Made by a program: the position numbers and the translations under genes. Below are positions 7,462-16,019 of a stretch of DNA of 64,000 nt, one piece after another; the first letter of the stretch is position 1; every line of letters starts with the position of its first letter. The stretch lies in NCBI RefSeq assembly GCF_043195105.1, contig NZ_JBAFWO010000002.1, one strand, 5' to 3'. The stretch comes from NCEH01 sp002257205. GTDB taxonomy: Bacteria > Pseudomonadota > Alphaproteobacteria > Rhizobiales > Xanthobacteraceae. The notes below the pieces were generated by a model. It saw only the letters and a list, made by a program, of their open reading frames with translations. It was not told the DNA's origin and searched no databases.

Positions 7462-9125
7462 GAGGAAATCCCCGGTGCTTGCAGGTTTGCGCGCAGATCC
7501 CCCCGCGCGCTCATAGGCTGGTCCTGTGCCGGCTGCGCCTTCGGTAGCAGCAGCCGATTGGCGGCGAGCGAGAATTCCTGCCACGCCGCCGCAATGTCGC
7601 GCAGGATGGCCTGCACATAGGCCTTCGATAATTGATGCTCGTCAGGAAAATTCGATAAGGCGCAGGATGTGCGGTTGAAGGCGATCACATCGTCCACGAG
7701 CGCCTGCATGAAGGCGCCGAACGGCTGCTGAACCAGCGGCGTGAGGCTGGCCCGTCCGCGCTCCACACCCGCTGCGGTCAGATCGAGGGGCAGTTCGCCC
7801 AGCTTTACCAGCGCGCCGGCAAAGGTGGCTTCCGCAGCGGCGAGGATCGCGCGCTGGGTGATCTGTTCGCGCTGCTGGGTTGCGAGTGCGTGAGTGAGGC
7901 GACGGCGATAATCATCGAACGCGACTTCGCCCTGAAGCGCCACCCAGGCCCGCCAGGCGGCGAGCGCGGGCCCGTCTCCCGTGCCGTCAACATCCTGAGC
8001 GGAAGGTCCGTCCGCGCGGGTCTGTGCGCTTTGTGCGGCCCAAGCCTGTATCAGAGCCCGCTCGATGCGCCGGGCGGCGTCCAGCGCCCCTTCCAGATAG
8101 CCGGCGCCCTGCGCGGCCGTCTCCGAACCGCCGATGTGCAGCCGGCCGCCCCACAGCGGGCGGCGCAGAAGCGGATTGCCGGTGTCGGAGTGGGTGCCGA
8201 TCGTTGCGTCGCGGTCGCGATCGCTGCACGTGAAAGGCTCGGTCGCCCAATCCTGGTAATATTGGGTGCCGCCCTCTGCGCCCGCGCCGAACACTTGCAC
8301 CAATTGATTGTCCATCAGCATGGGCAGGCCGATGCTGAAGTCTTGGCGCAATTGCGGCGTCAGCGCCAGGAAGCCGCCGAGCGCGGCCTTGTCCGCGGCG
8401 CCGTCACAGGCGTCGAACACTTCGCCGATCACCGCCTGCTCATGGGTGACGAAGGCATTGCCGGCAAGCCCGGCGTTCCGCCAGAAGGCGCTCGGATAGG
8501 CGACCATCACCTTCGCCCGCGCCGCCATCCAGGTTTCTGTGCCCCGCATGGCGTCGCGGACCGCCGCGCTGAGCTCCGGCTCGAACTCGACGCTTTCCTC
8601 CAGCAGGCGTGGCGGCAGGGCAAGGACCACGTGCCGGGCCTCCAGCGACACCGTATGGTCGCCGACACGAAAGGCGAGGGCGACATGATCGCCTCGGTCG
8701 GTCACGCGGGTGAGCAAATGGCCGAGATAGGTCCGCTCCGGCGGCAGGTCCCGGGCCAATGCTTCCACCAATTGCCCCATGCCGGCTTCCAGGCGACGGG
8801 CATCGCCATGAACCTGCCGATCCGCCATTTCCTCCGCCCGCTTGTCCGGATCGCGCAGGTGCAGCACCACGCCTGCGTCATGCTGGGGAATATGGGCGAG
8901 GCCGGTTTCGGCGATGAGGCCTGCGACAAGGGGCTGGCTCTGCGGCCAGAACCAGGTCGGGCCGAGATCGAGGGGGAGGCCGCTCGCTGCGTCCTCCACC
9001 GTCAGGATGCGCCCCCCGAGCCGCGGGCGCGCTTCGAAGAGCGCGGCCGGCCGGCCGTGTCGGGAGAGGCTCCGCGCCAGGGCGAGGCCGCAGAGCCCGC
9101 CTCCGATAATCGCCGTGTCGAGCAT
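7458..9125 (-). CDS. FAD-dependent amine oxidase-like flavoprotein
   Basis: A 555-residue flavin oxidase. The N-terminal dinucleotide-binding motif is GGGLCGLALARSL (residues 8-20), followed by the FAD-typical LGGRILTVED and GPTWFWP. A second FAD-contact segment, RLHIGGSETA, lies near residue 355, as in monoamine and polyamine oxidases. About 150 further C-terminal residues have no evident domain and may be a separate helical module. The start is the ATG at 9125. It is coupled by ATGA to the Rieske ferredoxin. The substrate cannot be deduced. Its place in the nif region suggests a redox accessory function. Confidence 0.83.
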   Translation of the reverse strand: MLDTAIIGGGLCGLALARSLSRHGRPAALFEARPRLGGRILTVEDAASGLPLDLGPTWFWPQSQPLVAGLIAETGLAHIPQHDAGVVLHLRDPDKRAEEMADRQVHGDARRLEAGMGQLVEALARDLPPERTYLGHLLTRVTDRGDHVALAFRVGDHTVSLEARHVVLALPPRLLEESVEFEPELSAAVRDAMRGTETWMAARAKVMVAYPSAFWRNAGLAGNAFVTHEQAVIGEVFDACDGAADKAALGGFLALTPQLRQDFSIGLPMLMDNQLVQVFGAGAEGGTQYYQDWATEPFTCSDRDRDATIGTHSDTGNPLLRRPLWGGRLHIGGSETAAQGAGYLEGALDAARRIERALIQAWAAQSAQTRADGPSAQDVDGTGDGPALAAWRAWVALQGEVAFDDYRRRLTHALATQQREQITQRAILAAAEATFAGALVKLGELPLDLTAAGVERGRASLTPLVQQPFGAFMQALVDDVIAFNRTSCALSNFPDEHQLSKAYVQAILRDIAAAWQEFSLAANRLLLPKAQPAQDQPMSARGDLRANLQAPGISS

Positions 9126-9240
9126 GGCCTGCCTACATCTGTTCGTCTCGCCGGACCGTCCTGCAAGATTCGCGCAAACTTCCCGGAGGTGTCCGCGCGA
9201 TCCGCCGATGGTGGCCGCTGAGCGCAGAGGCCGTGGCAAT

Positions 9241-9256
9241 TGGCACAGAAATTGAT
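9241..9256 (+). promoter_or_regulatory. Possible sigma-54 promoter of the 9294 gene
   Basis: TGGCACA-GAAA-TTGAT: a perfect -24 half, but GA replaces GC in the -12 half. It lies 38 bp upstream of the ATG at 9294. No NifA site is seen upstream. Confidence 0.5.
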
Positions 9257-9293
9257 CTGTCATTCCGCAACCCGCCAATGTTTGGAGACTGAC

Positions 9294-9752
9294 ATGAACG
9301 TTGCAGAAGAATTCGCCCAAACCTCCCTGGAAGAGCTGAAGGCGCTTCTCGCCGGCGGAACCTTGACCATCTATTCGGTCGCCCGTCCCCTCACTGCCGA
9401 CCGGCCGGTGGAGCGCAGCGGCATCCTGACCACCTTCACCTTCGCCACTCCGGCCTTCGGTCCCGAGGTGGAAGGCGAGGAAACGCCTTTGTTCGTCGCG
9501 AGTTCGGTGCCGGCAGTCACGGTCGGAACCCCTGGTTTTGCGCGTGCGCGCACGGCGGATGGCAAGGTGGTGGCGGATTTCTCGGCCGGGCCTGGCAATC
9601 GCGAGATCAAGTTCGCCGAAGTGTCGTGCTCGGTGGGTGCCCCGGTGCGGGTTGCCCATTTCAAATTCATCGCTGAGGGCGGCTGGCCGGAGCGGCCGGA
9701 CTATTACGATGCGCGGCCTCAGCCGGGCTATGCGATGCCGCGCGTTCTGTGA
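9294..9752 (+). CDS. Hypothetical protein, nif-associated
   Basis: A 152-residue soluble protein of unknown family, with only one cysteine and no signal peptide or membrane helix. The C-terminus is rich in P, Y and D. The start at 9294 is supported by GGAG 6 nt upstream, and a -12/-24-like element lies before it. It is divergent from the FAD oxidase gene and leads into the rhodanese gene 91 bp downstream. The location suggests part of the nif accessory set. No function is assigned. Confidence 0.8.
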   Translation: MNVAEEFAQTSLEELKALLAGGTLTIYSVARPLTADRPVERSGILTTFTFATPAFGPEVEGEETPLFVASSVPAVTVGTPGFARARTADGKVVADFSAGPGNREIKFAEVSCSVGAPVRVAHFKFIAEGGWPERPDYYDARPQPGYAMPRVL

Positions 9753-9843
9753 GGGACGCGGCCAGATGAGGGAACACCGGGCGCGCGGGCCTGGTGTCTA
9801 ATTCGCGACAGTGGGTCGGCTTTCCGACAGGGAGATCAAGTGC

Positions 9844-10704
9844 ATGAGCTCGGAAAATCCTGAAGGACTTGTAACCACCGAATGGCTTGCAGCGCATCTT
9901 GCGGATCCGGACATTCGGATCCTGGATTGCACTTGGCATCACACCAGCACAAATCTTGACGGGCGGACGCAATATCGCGGGCGTCACCTTCCCGGCTCGG
10001 TTCATTTCGATATTGATCACGTGGCGGATACATCGAGCCCGCTGCCACATATGCTGCCGAGCGCCGCCGATTTCGCCAAGAAGGTGGGGCTTATGGGCGT
10101 GGGGCCCGGCGACCGTGTTGTCGTCTATGATCGCCTGTATGGCGGCTCCGCGGCCGGCCGGGCCTGGTGGATGTTCCGCGTGTTCGGCCATGACAATGTG
10201 GCGATGCTCGACGGCGGATTCGCCAAATGGGTGAAGGAAAAGCTGCCGACGGAAATGTCGCCGGTCCGTCCCGAGCCGCGCGTGTTCGAGGCCTGCTTCC
10301 GGCCCGAACTGGTGCGCAGCATGAGCCAGATCCAGGACAACCTGTTCAGCGGGGCGGAACAGCTCATCGACGCACGCGGCCCGGCGAAGTTCGACGGGAC
10401 CCAGGAAGACGTCTTTCCGGTGAAGAAGCAGGGCCATATCCCCAATGCCATCAACATTCCCTGGGCCGATCTGATCCATCCGGAGACCGGCGCGCTGCGG
10501 GGGAAGGAAGCCCTTGCGGCACGGTTCGCCGCGGCGGGAATCGATCTCAACCGGCCCATCGTCACCACATGCGCGTCGGGCATTTCGTCCTGCGTGCTCG
10601 CCCTGGGGCTGCATGCGATCGGCCATCCCACCGCCGCCGTCTATGATGGATCCTGGGCGGAATGGGGCGGTGCCGAGGACACGCCGGCGGCCGTGGCCGC
10701 ATGA
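9844..10704 (+). CDS. Two-domain rhodanese / 3-mercaptopyruvate sulfurtransferase
   Basis: A 286-residue tandem rhodanese. The N-terminal domain is inactive (RGRHLPGSVHFDID, no cysteine loop). The C-terminal domain carries the active-site cysteine C243 in CASGISS, after GHIPNAINIPW. The CxSG loop is closer to mercaptopyruvate sulfurtransferases than to thiosulfate rhodaneses. It could deliver persulfide sulfur for nitrogenase clusters, as proposed for RhdN in Azotobacter nif regions. The two small genes at 10733 and 10999 follow closely, so the three probably form one transcript. Confidence 0.92.
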   Translation: MSSENPEGLVTTEWLAAHLADPDIRILDCTWHHTSTNLDGRTQYRGRHLPGSVHFDIDHVADTSSPLPHMLPSAADFAKKVGLMGVGPGDRVVVYDRLYGGSAAGRAWWMFRVFGHDNVAMLDGGFAKWVKEKLPTEMSPVRPEPRVFEACFRPELVRSMSQIQDNLFSGAEQLIDARGPAKFDGTQEDVFPVKKQGHIPNAINIPWADLIHPETGALRGKEALAARFAAAGIDLNRPIVTTCASGISSCVLALGLHAIGHPTAAVYDGSWAEWGGAEDTPAAVAA

Positions 10705-10732
10705 AATCCGGGACCAGAAGGAGGCCATGCGC

Positions 10733-11002
10733 ATGAGCGAGCAGACAATCGCCGCCGGTATCATCCTGGAGGGCGAGGAATATCAGCTCTGCGCTGGCGG
10801 GGATGGCGTGTCCTTCGTGTTGCGGTTCAAGACTGAACACATGGTCGCCCATCTCGCCGGCGACGACGCGGCCCGCTTCCAGAGCGATTTTGAAACGGTC
10901 CGGCAGCAGTTCCCCACCTCGAAGGCCGACCAGGCCCTGGCCCAGCTCTGGGATCAGGGTGGTTACAGCTGGCTTGCGACAGAAGAGGAAGGCAGATCAT
11001 GA
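10733..11002 (+). CDS. Small hypothetical protein downstream of the rhodanese
   Basis: An 89-residue acidic, soluble protein with one cysteine and no recognised motif. I start at the ATG at 10733 because AGGAGG lies 8 nt upstream; the ATG at 10727 sits only 2 nt from that site. Its end overlaps the next start by 4 nt (ATGA), so the two small proteins are translated in a coupled manner and may form a complex. Confidence 0.82.
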   Translation: MSEQTIAAGIILEGEEYQLCAGGDGVSFVLRFKTEHMVAHLAGDDAARFQSDFETVRQQFPTSKADQALAQLWDQGGYSWLATEEEGRS

Positions 11003-11313
11003 CCACCCTCATCAAGACCACACAAGACGGACGCAAGCTCGAGGTGATCGGCCTTGCCATCTGTCTCGACGGCGCGCTTGAAGCCTTTGAACTGATTGAG
11101 GTGAAGGACCATCCGAACCGGCGCGCGATCCTTGCCGCCGTTCCGGATGCGACCCATGTCGCCGGACGGCTGCCGTTGACGCGCGAGGAGGTCGATAAGG
11201 TGTTGGCGGCGTTTGCAGAAGCGGAGGCGGAAATCCTGGCCAGTCCGGCGGCGATCAATGAGCGGTTCCGCATCGCCGCCATGTGGAAAGCCCGCGAGCA
11301 GGGCATCGAATAG
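10999..11313 (+). CDS. Small hypothetical protein, coupled to the 10733 gene
   Basis: A 104-residue soluble protein: a beta-rich first half (KLEVIGLAICLDGALEAFELIEV) and a helical second half with an EEVDKVLAAFAEAEAEIL helix. No known domain was recognised. The start overlaps the stop of the preceding gene. It is the last gene before the convergent catabolic block and is followed by a 13-bp stem-loop. Confidence 0.82.
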   Translation: MTTLIKTTQDGRKLEVIGLAICLDGALEAFELIEVKDHPNRRAILAAVPDATHVAGRLPLTREEVDKVLAAFAEAEAEILASPAAINERFRIAAMWKAREQGIE

Positions 11314-11349
11314 CCCGCCGCGGACCCGCCCGTTTCGGCGGACGAACAG

Positions 11350-11382
11350 CGGTTCAAACCGGAGATAACCCGGTTTGAACCG
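11350..11382. terminator. Stem-loop between convergent genes, probable bidirectional terminator
   Basis: A 13-bp perfect inverted repeat (CGGTTCAAACCGG and complement) with a 7-nt loop, between the 10999 gene (plus) and the pcaD-like gene (minus). Neither side has a T-run, so the assignment rests on position and stem strength. It marks the edge between nif and catabolic genes. Confidence 0.55.
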
Positions 11383-11409
11383 AAACGTACGCGGATGTTC
11401 CGCCGAATT

Positions 11410-12207
11410 TCAGCGCGCGAGATGGGCAAGCACGAGTTGCACCATCTGCGCGGGCTGTTCGACGCAGGGAATGTGCGAGGCGTCGGCGATCAGCTCAAGC
11501 TTCGCCCCCGGAATGGCGGCGGCGAGTTCGTGAGCGGACGCCGGCGGGGTGGAGGGGTCCTGATCGCCGACCAGCACCAGGGTTGGGGCGACGATGTCCT
11601 TCGCCGAGGGCCGCAGGTCCGCATCCCGTACCGCGAGAGCGCAGCCGATATAGCCGTCGAGGGTGGTGCGGGCGACCATGTTGACATAGCCGCGCATGAT
11701 CTGCGGCGCGCGGGCGCGGAAGCTGTCGGTGAACCAGCGGGCCATCACGCCCGGCGCGATGGCGGCGAGGCCGTCCCGACGGATGCCGGCGATGCGGTCG
11801 GTCCACACCGAGGCCGGCCCGATCAATAGCGCGGTATCGCACAGGATGAGCCGGTCCACCCGCTCGGGCGCGTGGGCGGCGAGATGTTGCGCCACCATGC
11901 CGCCGATGGAGAGGCCGCACACATGGGCCTTGGCGATGCCGAGCGCATCCATCAGCGCCAGGGCGTCGCCGGCCAGGGCGGGAATCGAATAGCCGCTCAA
12001 CGCATCGGGCAAGGGGGTCGCATCGGTCAGGCCGTGGCCGCGCATGTCATAGCGCAGCACGCGGAAATGGGCGGTCAGCTCCGCCATCACCGGGTCCCAC
12101 ACATGGAAATTGGTGCCGAGCGAATTGGCGAGCAGCAGCACCGGCGCCTCCGCCGGGCCTTCGAGCGCATAATGGGTGAGGATCTCTCCGGCGAGGAGGA
12201 AGGGCAT
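11410..12207 (-). CDS. pcaD: 3-oxoadipate enol-lactonase-like alpha/beta hydrolase
   Basis: A 265-residue alpha/beta hydrolase with oxyanion segment LANSLGTNFHVWDP, nucleophile elbow GLSIGG, acid in VGDQDPSTPP and histidine in DASHIPCVEQP. This pattern is typical of 3-oxoadipate enol-lactonase (PcaD), which opens the enol-lactone to 3-oxoadipate. The start is the ATG at 12207; the frame continues upstream but overlaps the cyclase gene. It is last in the catabolic operon, with muconolactone isomerase and CoA-transferase upstream, which supports the lactonase reading. Related hydrolases acting on methylated or other lactones cannot be excluded. Confidence 0.82.
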   Translation of the reverse strand: MPFLLAGEILTHYALEGPAEAPVLLLANSLGTNFHVWDPVMAELTAHFRVLRYDMRGHGLTDATPLPDALSGYSIPALAGDALALMDALGIAKAHVCGLSIGGMVAQHLAAHAPERVDRLILCDTALLIGPASVWTDRIAGIRRDGLAAIAPGVMARWFTDSFRARAPQIMRGYVNMVARTTLDGYIGCALAVRDADLRPSAKDIVAPTLVLVGDQDPSTPPASAHELAAAIPGAKLELIADASHIPCVEQPAQMVQLVLAHLAR

Positions 12208-12236
12208 GTCCGGCGGTCTCCAGGAGGTCACGCGGG

Positions 12237-13271
12237 TCAGAGCGTGGCGATGGGGGTGACGGGAGAGCCCGCCGCGCCGGGCAGCCGCAAGGGCGGGGCG
12301 GTGAGCAGGAAGCGGGTGCGCCCGCTCGCCCGCAAATAGGCGGCAAGATCGCCCAGCCACCACAATTCGCCGAGCGGCAGGCCGAGCTTGAACAGGCAAT
12401 GATGGTGCAAGGGCATGGCGGCCTTCGCGCCGCGCCCGAAGGGGCGCGCAGGCAGTCCCTCGACCGCGTAATTGTCGGTGGCGAGGGCGGCGATCTGGCT
12501 GTCGCTGATCCATTGCAGCAGGCGCTCGTCGCGCCCGTCGAGGACCGCGCAGGCGTTCGCCAGAACGGCCGGGTCGGGCGCTCCGTCCATGCGCATCACC
12601 ACGCCGGCAAAGCCGGTGTGGAGGCACAGGATGTCGCCCGGTTCCACGCTCACTCCATCGGCGTCCATCACCGACATGAGGTCGTCATAGGTCACGAAGC
12701 GCCGCGTCTCGCCGAAGCGGGCGAACAGGTCCACCAGCACGCCCCGGCCCTGAACCCCATGGGCGGCGGCATTCTCGATGCCCAGCTTCAGGGCACCGAA
12801 GGCGCGGCCCGCGGCGGCGGTCTCGCGCACCCCGAGCACGTCGGAGCCGGCGCGGAAACCATTGTAATAGACCGGCTCGGGCATGCCGTCGCCATCGGCG
12901 TCGAACAGCGCCCCCACATGCACCAGCGCATCCCATTGGGTGGAATATTGCAGGGCGATTTCCACCTTGTCGTCGCACACCACATCCAGCAAGCCGGCCT
13001 CGTCATGGCACAGGCACTGGTTCCAGCGGGGCTTGTCGGCGGGGCCGGTGGGCGAGAGCACGGGTGGCCCGCGCCGTGGATTGAGCGCCTTGCCGCCGGG
13101 CCGGTCGAGCGGCAGGCTCAGGCAGAAGGTGCGGCCCTCGCGCACCTCGGCGATGCCCTCCCGCACCTTCTGAGGGGTCAGCAGGTTGAGCCGGCCGAGC
13201 TGATCGTCGGGGCCGAAATCGCCCCAGGTGGAGCCCTCGGGGCGGCGGACCCAGCGCGGGTTCGAAGGCAT
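12237..13271 (-). CDS. Cyclase-family (kynurenine formamidase-like) metal-dependent hydrolase
   Basis: A 344-residue member of the cyclase family (PF04199). The family metal motif HxGTHxDxxxH is recognisable in modified form as STQWDALVHVG, and a further histidine-rich HHHCLFKLGLPLGE lies near the C-terminus. The ATG at 13271 is chosen with GAGGAAAC upstream; a GTG 18 nt earlier is possible. Members hydrolyse amides or lactone-like bonds. Within this operon it may open a ring or hydrolyse an intermediate before the enol-lactonase step. The substrate is unknown. Confidence 0.83.
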   Translation of the reverse strand: MPSNPRWVRRPEGSTWGDFGPDDQLGRLNLLTPQKVREGIAEVREGRTFCLSLPLDRPGGKALNPRRGPPVLSPTGPADKPRWNQCLCHDEAGLLDVVCDDKVEIALQYSTQWDALVHVGALFDADGDGMPEPVYYNGFRAGSDVLGVRETAAAGRAFGALKLGIENAAAHGVQGRGVLVDLFARFGETRRFVTYDDLMSVMDADGVSVEPGDILCLHTGFAGVVMRMDGAPDPAVLANACAVLDGRDERLLQWISDSQIAALATDNYAVEGLPARPFGRGAKAAMPLHHHCLFKLGLPLGELWWLGDLAAYLRASGRTRFLLTAPPLRLPGAAGSPVTPIATL

Positions 13272-13310
13272 GATTGTTTCCTCGCTCACGGTTTTGCGCA
13301 GATCCGTCCT

Positions 13311-14033
13311 TCAGACGGTGGCCTTGCCGACAGTGACGCCGCCGCACACGGCCAGCGTCTGGCCGGTGATGAAGCCGGCTCCGTCGCAGAGGAAAAAGCC
13401 GATGGCCTCGGCCACATCCTGCGGCAAGCCCATGCGGCCCACCGGGATGCCCTCGACGATGGCGCGGGTGCGCGGGGCGTCGGGCGGGTTCGCCGCCGTG
13501 AACAGCGGGGTTGCGATGGGGCCGGGGGCGACCGCGTTCACGGTGATGCCGTCCTTGCCCAGTTCCAGCGCCCAGGTGCGGGTGGCGCCCAGCAGGCCCG
13601 CCTTGCTGGCGGCATAGGCGGTGCGCAATTCCTTGCCGTAGGCGGCGCGGCTGGAAACATTGACGATGCGGCCGAAGCGCGCCGCCCGCATGGAGGCGAG
13701 CAAGGCCTGCGTGGCCTGGATGGCGGTGCCGAGATTGAGCCGCATGACGGCGGCGAAATCGGCGCTGCTCGTCTCGTCGAGAGTTGCCGGCCGCACCATG
13801 CCCACATTGTTGACGAGGCGGGTGATGGGGCCCTCCGCCAGCGCCTCGGCCAGCGCGGATGCCGTTGCGGCCTCATCCATCATGTCCACGGCGATGAAGC
13901 GGGCGGCAAGATCGGCGGGGGGCGGCAGGCGGTCCAGCACCACCACGTCGCGGCCCGCCGCGATCTCGTGCCGGGCAACGGCAAGGCCGATGCCGCCGGC
14001 GCCGCCGGTCACCAAGGTGCGGTGCATGCTCAT
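13311..14033 (-). CDS. Short-chain dehydrogenase/reductase
   Basis: A 240-residue classical SDR: NAD(P) motif TGGAGGIG at residues 9-16, NNVG, and catalytic YAASK after the serine in NVSSRAAYG. The reaction would be oxidation of a hydroxyl or reduction of a keto group on an aromatic-derived intermediate. It overlaps the YciI-like gene by 4 nt, so they are co-translated. D (VLDRL) at the end of the second beta strand suggests preference for NAD(H) over NADP(H). Confidence 0.9.
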   Translation of the reverse strand: MSMHRTLVTGGAGGIGLAVARHEIAAGRDVVVLDRLPPPADLAARFIAVDMMDEAATASALAEALAEGPITRLVNNVGMVRPATLDETSSADFAAVMRLNLGTAIQATQALLASMRAARFGRIVNVSSRAAYGKELRTAYAASKAGLLGATRTWALELGKDGITVNAVAPGPIATPLFTAANPPDAPRTRAIVEGIPVGRMGLPQDVAEAIGFFLCDGAGFITGQTLAVCGGVTVGKATV

Positions 14034-14338
14034 GCCTTGGGCGGCAGATAGCTGACGCCGGCCACGTAAGCCTTGCGCCAGCGGGTGATGGAGACGCGTT
14101 CGAACAGGCCCGCCTGGAAGAACGGATCGGCGGCGATGAAGGCTTCCGCCTCCGCGCGGGTCTCCAATTCCACCACATAGAGCCCGCCGCCAGCGGTGTT
14201 ACCGTCATCGTCCAGCTTGGCGCCGCAGGACAGCAGGAGCGGGGCGTTCTCGGCGAGGAAGTCGAGATGCGCGTCCCGCGTCGCCGCGCGCAGGTCCAGC
14301 GTGCCGGGCTTGTCGAAGGTCTCGATGATGTAGGGCAT
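14030..14338 (-). CDS. YciI-like protein
   Basis: A 102-residue ferredoxin-like-fold protein of the YciI family. It has the conserved D in TRDAHLDFL and the motif FIAADPFFQAGLFERVSI. Relatives include small dehalogenases and muconolactone- or methylmuconolactone-isomerase-like enzymes. It lies between the CoA-transferase B subunit and the SDR, coupled to the latter. An isomerase or hydrolase role on a lactone intermediate is plausible but not shown. Confidence 0.85.
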   Translation of the reverse strand: MPYIIETFDKPGTLDLRAATRDAHLDFLAENAPLLLSCGAKLDDDGNTAGGGLYVVELETRAEAEAFIAADPFFQAGLFERVSITRWRKAYVAGVSYLPPKA

Positions 14339-14349
14339 GGGTGCTCGCC

Positions 14350-15024
14350 TCAGGCTGCGTGGATCTTGATGCCCGCCCGCCGCTGCAGCTCGTCGAGGCT
14401 GAGCCCCGGAGCGAGGTGCCGGGCCACGAAGCCGTGGGGCGCGATGTCCAGGACGGCATGGTCGGTATAGACGCGCGAGACGCAGGCGAGCCCGGTAAGC
14501 GGGTAGCTGCAGCGGTCCACCAGCTTCGACTCCCCCTTCTTGGTCAGCATCTCCATCATCACGAACACGTTGGAGGCCCCGACCGCGAGATCCATGGCGC
14601 CGCCCACGGCGGGAATGGCATTGGGATCGTTGGTGGCCCAATTGGCAAGGTCGCCATTTTCCGCCACCTGGAAGGCACCGAGGATGGTGATGTCGAGATG
14701 GCCGCCGCGCATGATGGCGAAGGAGAGGGCGTGGTCGAAGAAGGCCCCACCGTCGAGCAGAGTCACGGGCTGCTTGCCAGCGTTGATGAGGTCCATGTCG
14801 ACGGCATTGGCGCCGGGTTTGGGCCCCATGCCGAGGATGCCGTTTTCGCTCTGGAGCAGGATTTCCTTATCCTGCGGCAGATAATCGGCCACGAGTTCGG
14901 GCATGCCGATGCCGATATTGACCACCGCGCCCTCGGGAATATCGGCGGCGATCCGCTGCGCCATCTCGGCACGGGTCCAGGGCATGAAGTCGATTGCGAT
15001 ATCGCTCATTGGGGTGTCGCTCAT
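14350..15024 (-). CDS. pcaJ: 3-oxoacid/3-oxoadipate CoA-transferase subunit B
   Basis: A 224-residue beta subunit of a class I CoA transferase. The catalytic glutamate lies in SENGILG, followed by GMGPKPGANAVDMDLINAGK, typical of PcaJ/ScoB. It transfers CoA from succinyl-CoA to a 3-oxo acid, most likely 3-oxoadipate given its neighbours. The ATG at 15024 overlaps the stop of subunit A; an in-frame ATG at 15009 is an alternative. Confidence 0.92.
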   Translation of the reverse strand: MSDTPMSDIAIDFMPWTRAEMAQRIAADIPEGAVVNIGIGMPELVADYLPQDKEILLQSENGILGMGPKPGANAVDMDLINAGKQPVTLLDGGAFFDHALSFAIMRGGHLDITILGAFQVAENGDLANWATNDPNAIPAVGGAMDLAVGASNVFVMMEMLTKKGESKLVDRCSYPLTGLACVSRVYTDHAVLDIAPHGFVARHLAPGLSLDELQRRAGIKIHAA

Positions 15025-15698
15025 TGGGAAGCTCCCGTGCCGATGGCCACCACGCGGTTCACGAACACGCCGGGGGTAACGATCACCTCCGGGTCGAGGC
15101 TGCCGAGGGGCACAATCTCCTGCACCTGCGCCACCGTGACCTTGGCGGCGGTGGCCATGACCGGGCCGAAATTGCGCGCCGTCTTGCGATAGACGAGATT
15201 GCCCCAGCGATCGCCCTGCCACGCCTTGATCAGGGCGAAATCGGCCTTGATGGGATATTCGAGCACATAATTACGCCCCTCGATCTCCCGTGTCTCCTTG
15301 CCGTCGGCGATCGGCGTGCCATAGCCTGTGGGGGTGAAAAAGGCGCCGATCCCGGCCCCGCCGGCGCGGATGCGCTCCACCAGATTGCCTTGCGGCACCA
15401 GTTCCAGCTCCACCTTGCCGGCGCGATAGAGCGTGTCGAACACCTGGGAATCCGCCTGGCGCGGAAACGAACACACCACCTTGCGCACCAGCCCCGCCGC
15501 AAGCAGGGCGGCAAGGCCCGTGGTGCCGTTTCCGGCGTTGTTGGAGATGATGGTGAGGTCCTTCGGCGCGCGCGCGATCACCGCCTCGATCAGTTCATGC
15601 GGCATGCCGGCGCCGCCGAAGCCGCCGACCAGTATGGTCGCGCCGTCGGGAATGTCGGCAACGCAGCTTTGCGTGTCGGGTCTCGTCTTGTCGATCAT
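15021..15698 (-). CDS. pcaI: 3-oxoacid/3-oxoadipate CoA-transferase subunit A
   Basis: A 225-residue alpha subunit with the CoA-binding GGFGGAGMPHELIEA motif near residue 25 and LVPQGNLVERIRAGGAGI, typical of PcaI/ScoA. It forms a heteromer with the overlapping subunit B. It follows muconolactone isomerase by 16 bp. The acceptor could be 3-oxoadipate or acetoacetate; the surrounding lactonase, isomerase and thiolase favour 3-oxoadipate. Confidence 0.92.
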   Translation of the reverse strand: MIDKTRPDTQSCVADIPDGATILVGGFGGAGMPHELIEAVIARAPKDLTIISNNAGNGTTGLAALLAAGLVRKVVCSFPRQADSQVFDTLYRAGKVELELVPQGNLVERIRAGGAGIGAFFTPTGYGTPIADGKETREIEGRNYVLEYPIKADFALIKAWQGDRWGNLVYRKTARNFGPVMATAAKVTVAQVQEIVPLGSLDPEVIVTPGVFVNRVVAIGTGASQ

Positions 15699-15714
15699 GG
15701 TCGGGGCAGGCTTC

Positions 15715-15990
15715 TCAGAGAGAGGAAGGGTGGCGCGCCAAGGGCGTCACGTGAATGTCCATGAACGGGAACAGGGGCAGCGAGGCGAGCAGGGTGTGCA
15801 ACTCGTCCACGCTCTCCACGTCGAAGATGGAGATGTTCGCGTAGCGGCCCGCGATGCGCCACAGATGTACCCATTTGCCCTGCCGCTGGAGATCCTGCGC
15901 ATAGGCCTTTTCCGCCGCCTTGATGGCCTCGGCCTTCTCGGCCGGGAAATCGTGCGGGATGTTCACCTTCATCTCGACATGGAACAGCAT
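15715..15990 (-). CDS. catC: Muconolactone Delta-isomerase
   Basis: A 91-residue protein matching CatC in length and sequence (MLFHVEMKVNIP at the start, GRYANISIFDVESVDELH in the middle, LPLFPFMDIHVTPL near the end). It shifts the double bond of muconolactone to give the 3-oxoadipate enol-lactone in the ortho-cleavage pathway. No catA (catechol dioxygenase) or catB (cycloisomerase) is in the window. A long stem-loop separates it from the solute-binding-protein gene upstream. Confidence 0.93.
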   Translation of the reverse strand: MLFHVEMKVNIPHDFPAEKAEAIKAAEKAYAQDLQRQGKWVHLWRIAGRYANISIFDVESVDELHTLLASLPLFPFMDIHVTPLARHPSSL

Positions 15991-16019
15991 GGCACGGACC
16001 TTTTTTGGGGGATGAGCAA

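Noticed and set aside
9792..9807. GG-N10-GC element before the rhodanese gene
   Set aside because: Only the four invariant bases fit; the remaining positions differ from the sigma-54 consensus, so it was not listed as a promoter.
9795..9810. TGT-N10-ACA site just before the rhodanese gene
   Set aside because: Only about 35 bp separate it from the ATG, leaving no room for a downstream -24/-12 element. A match of this loose pattern is expected by chance every 4 kb or so.
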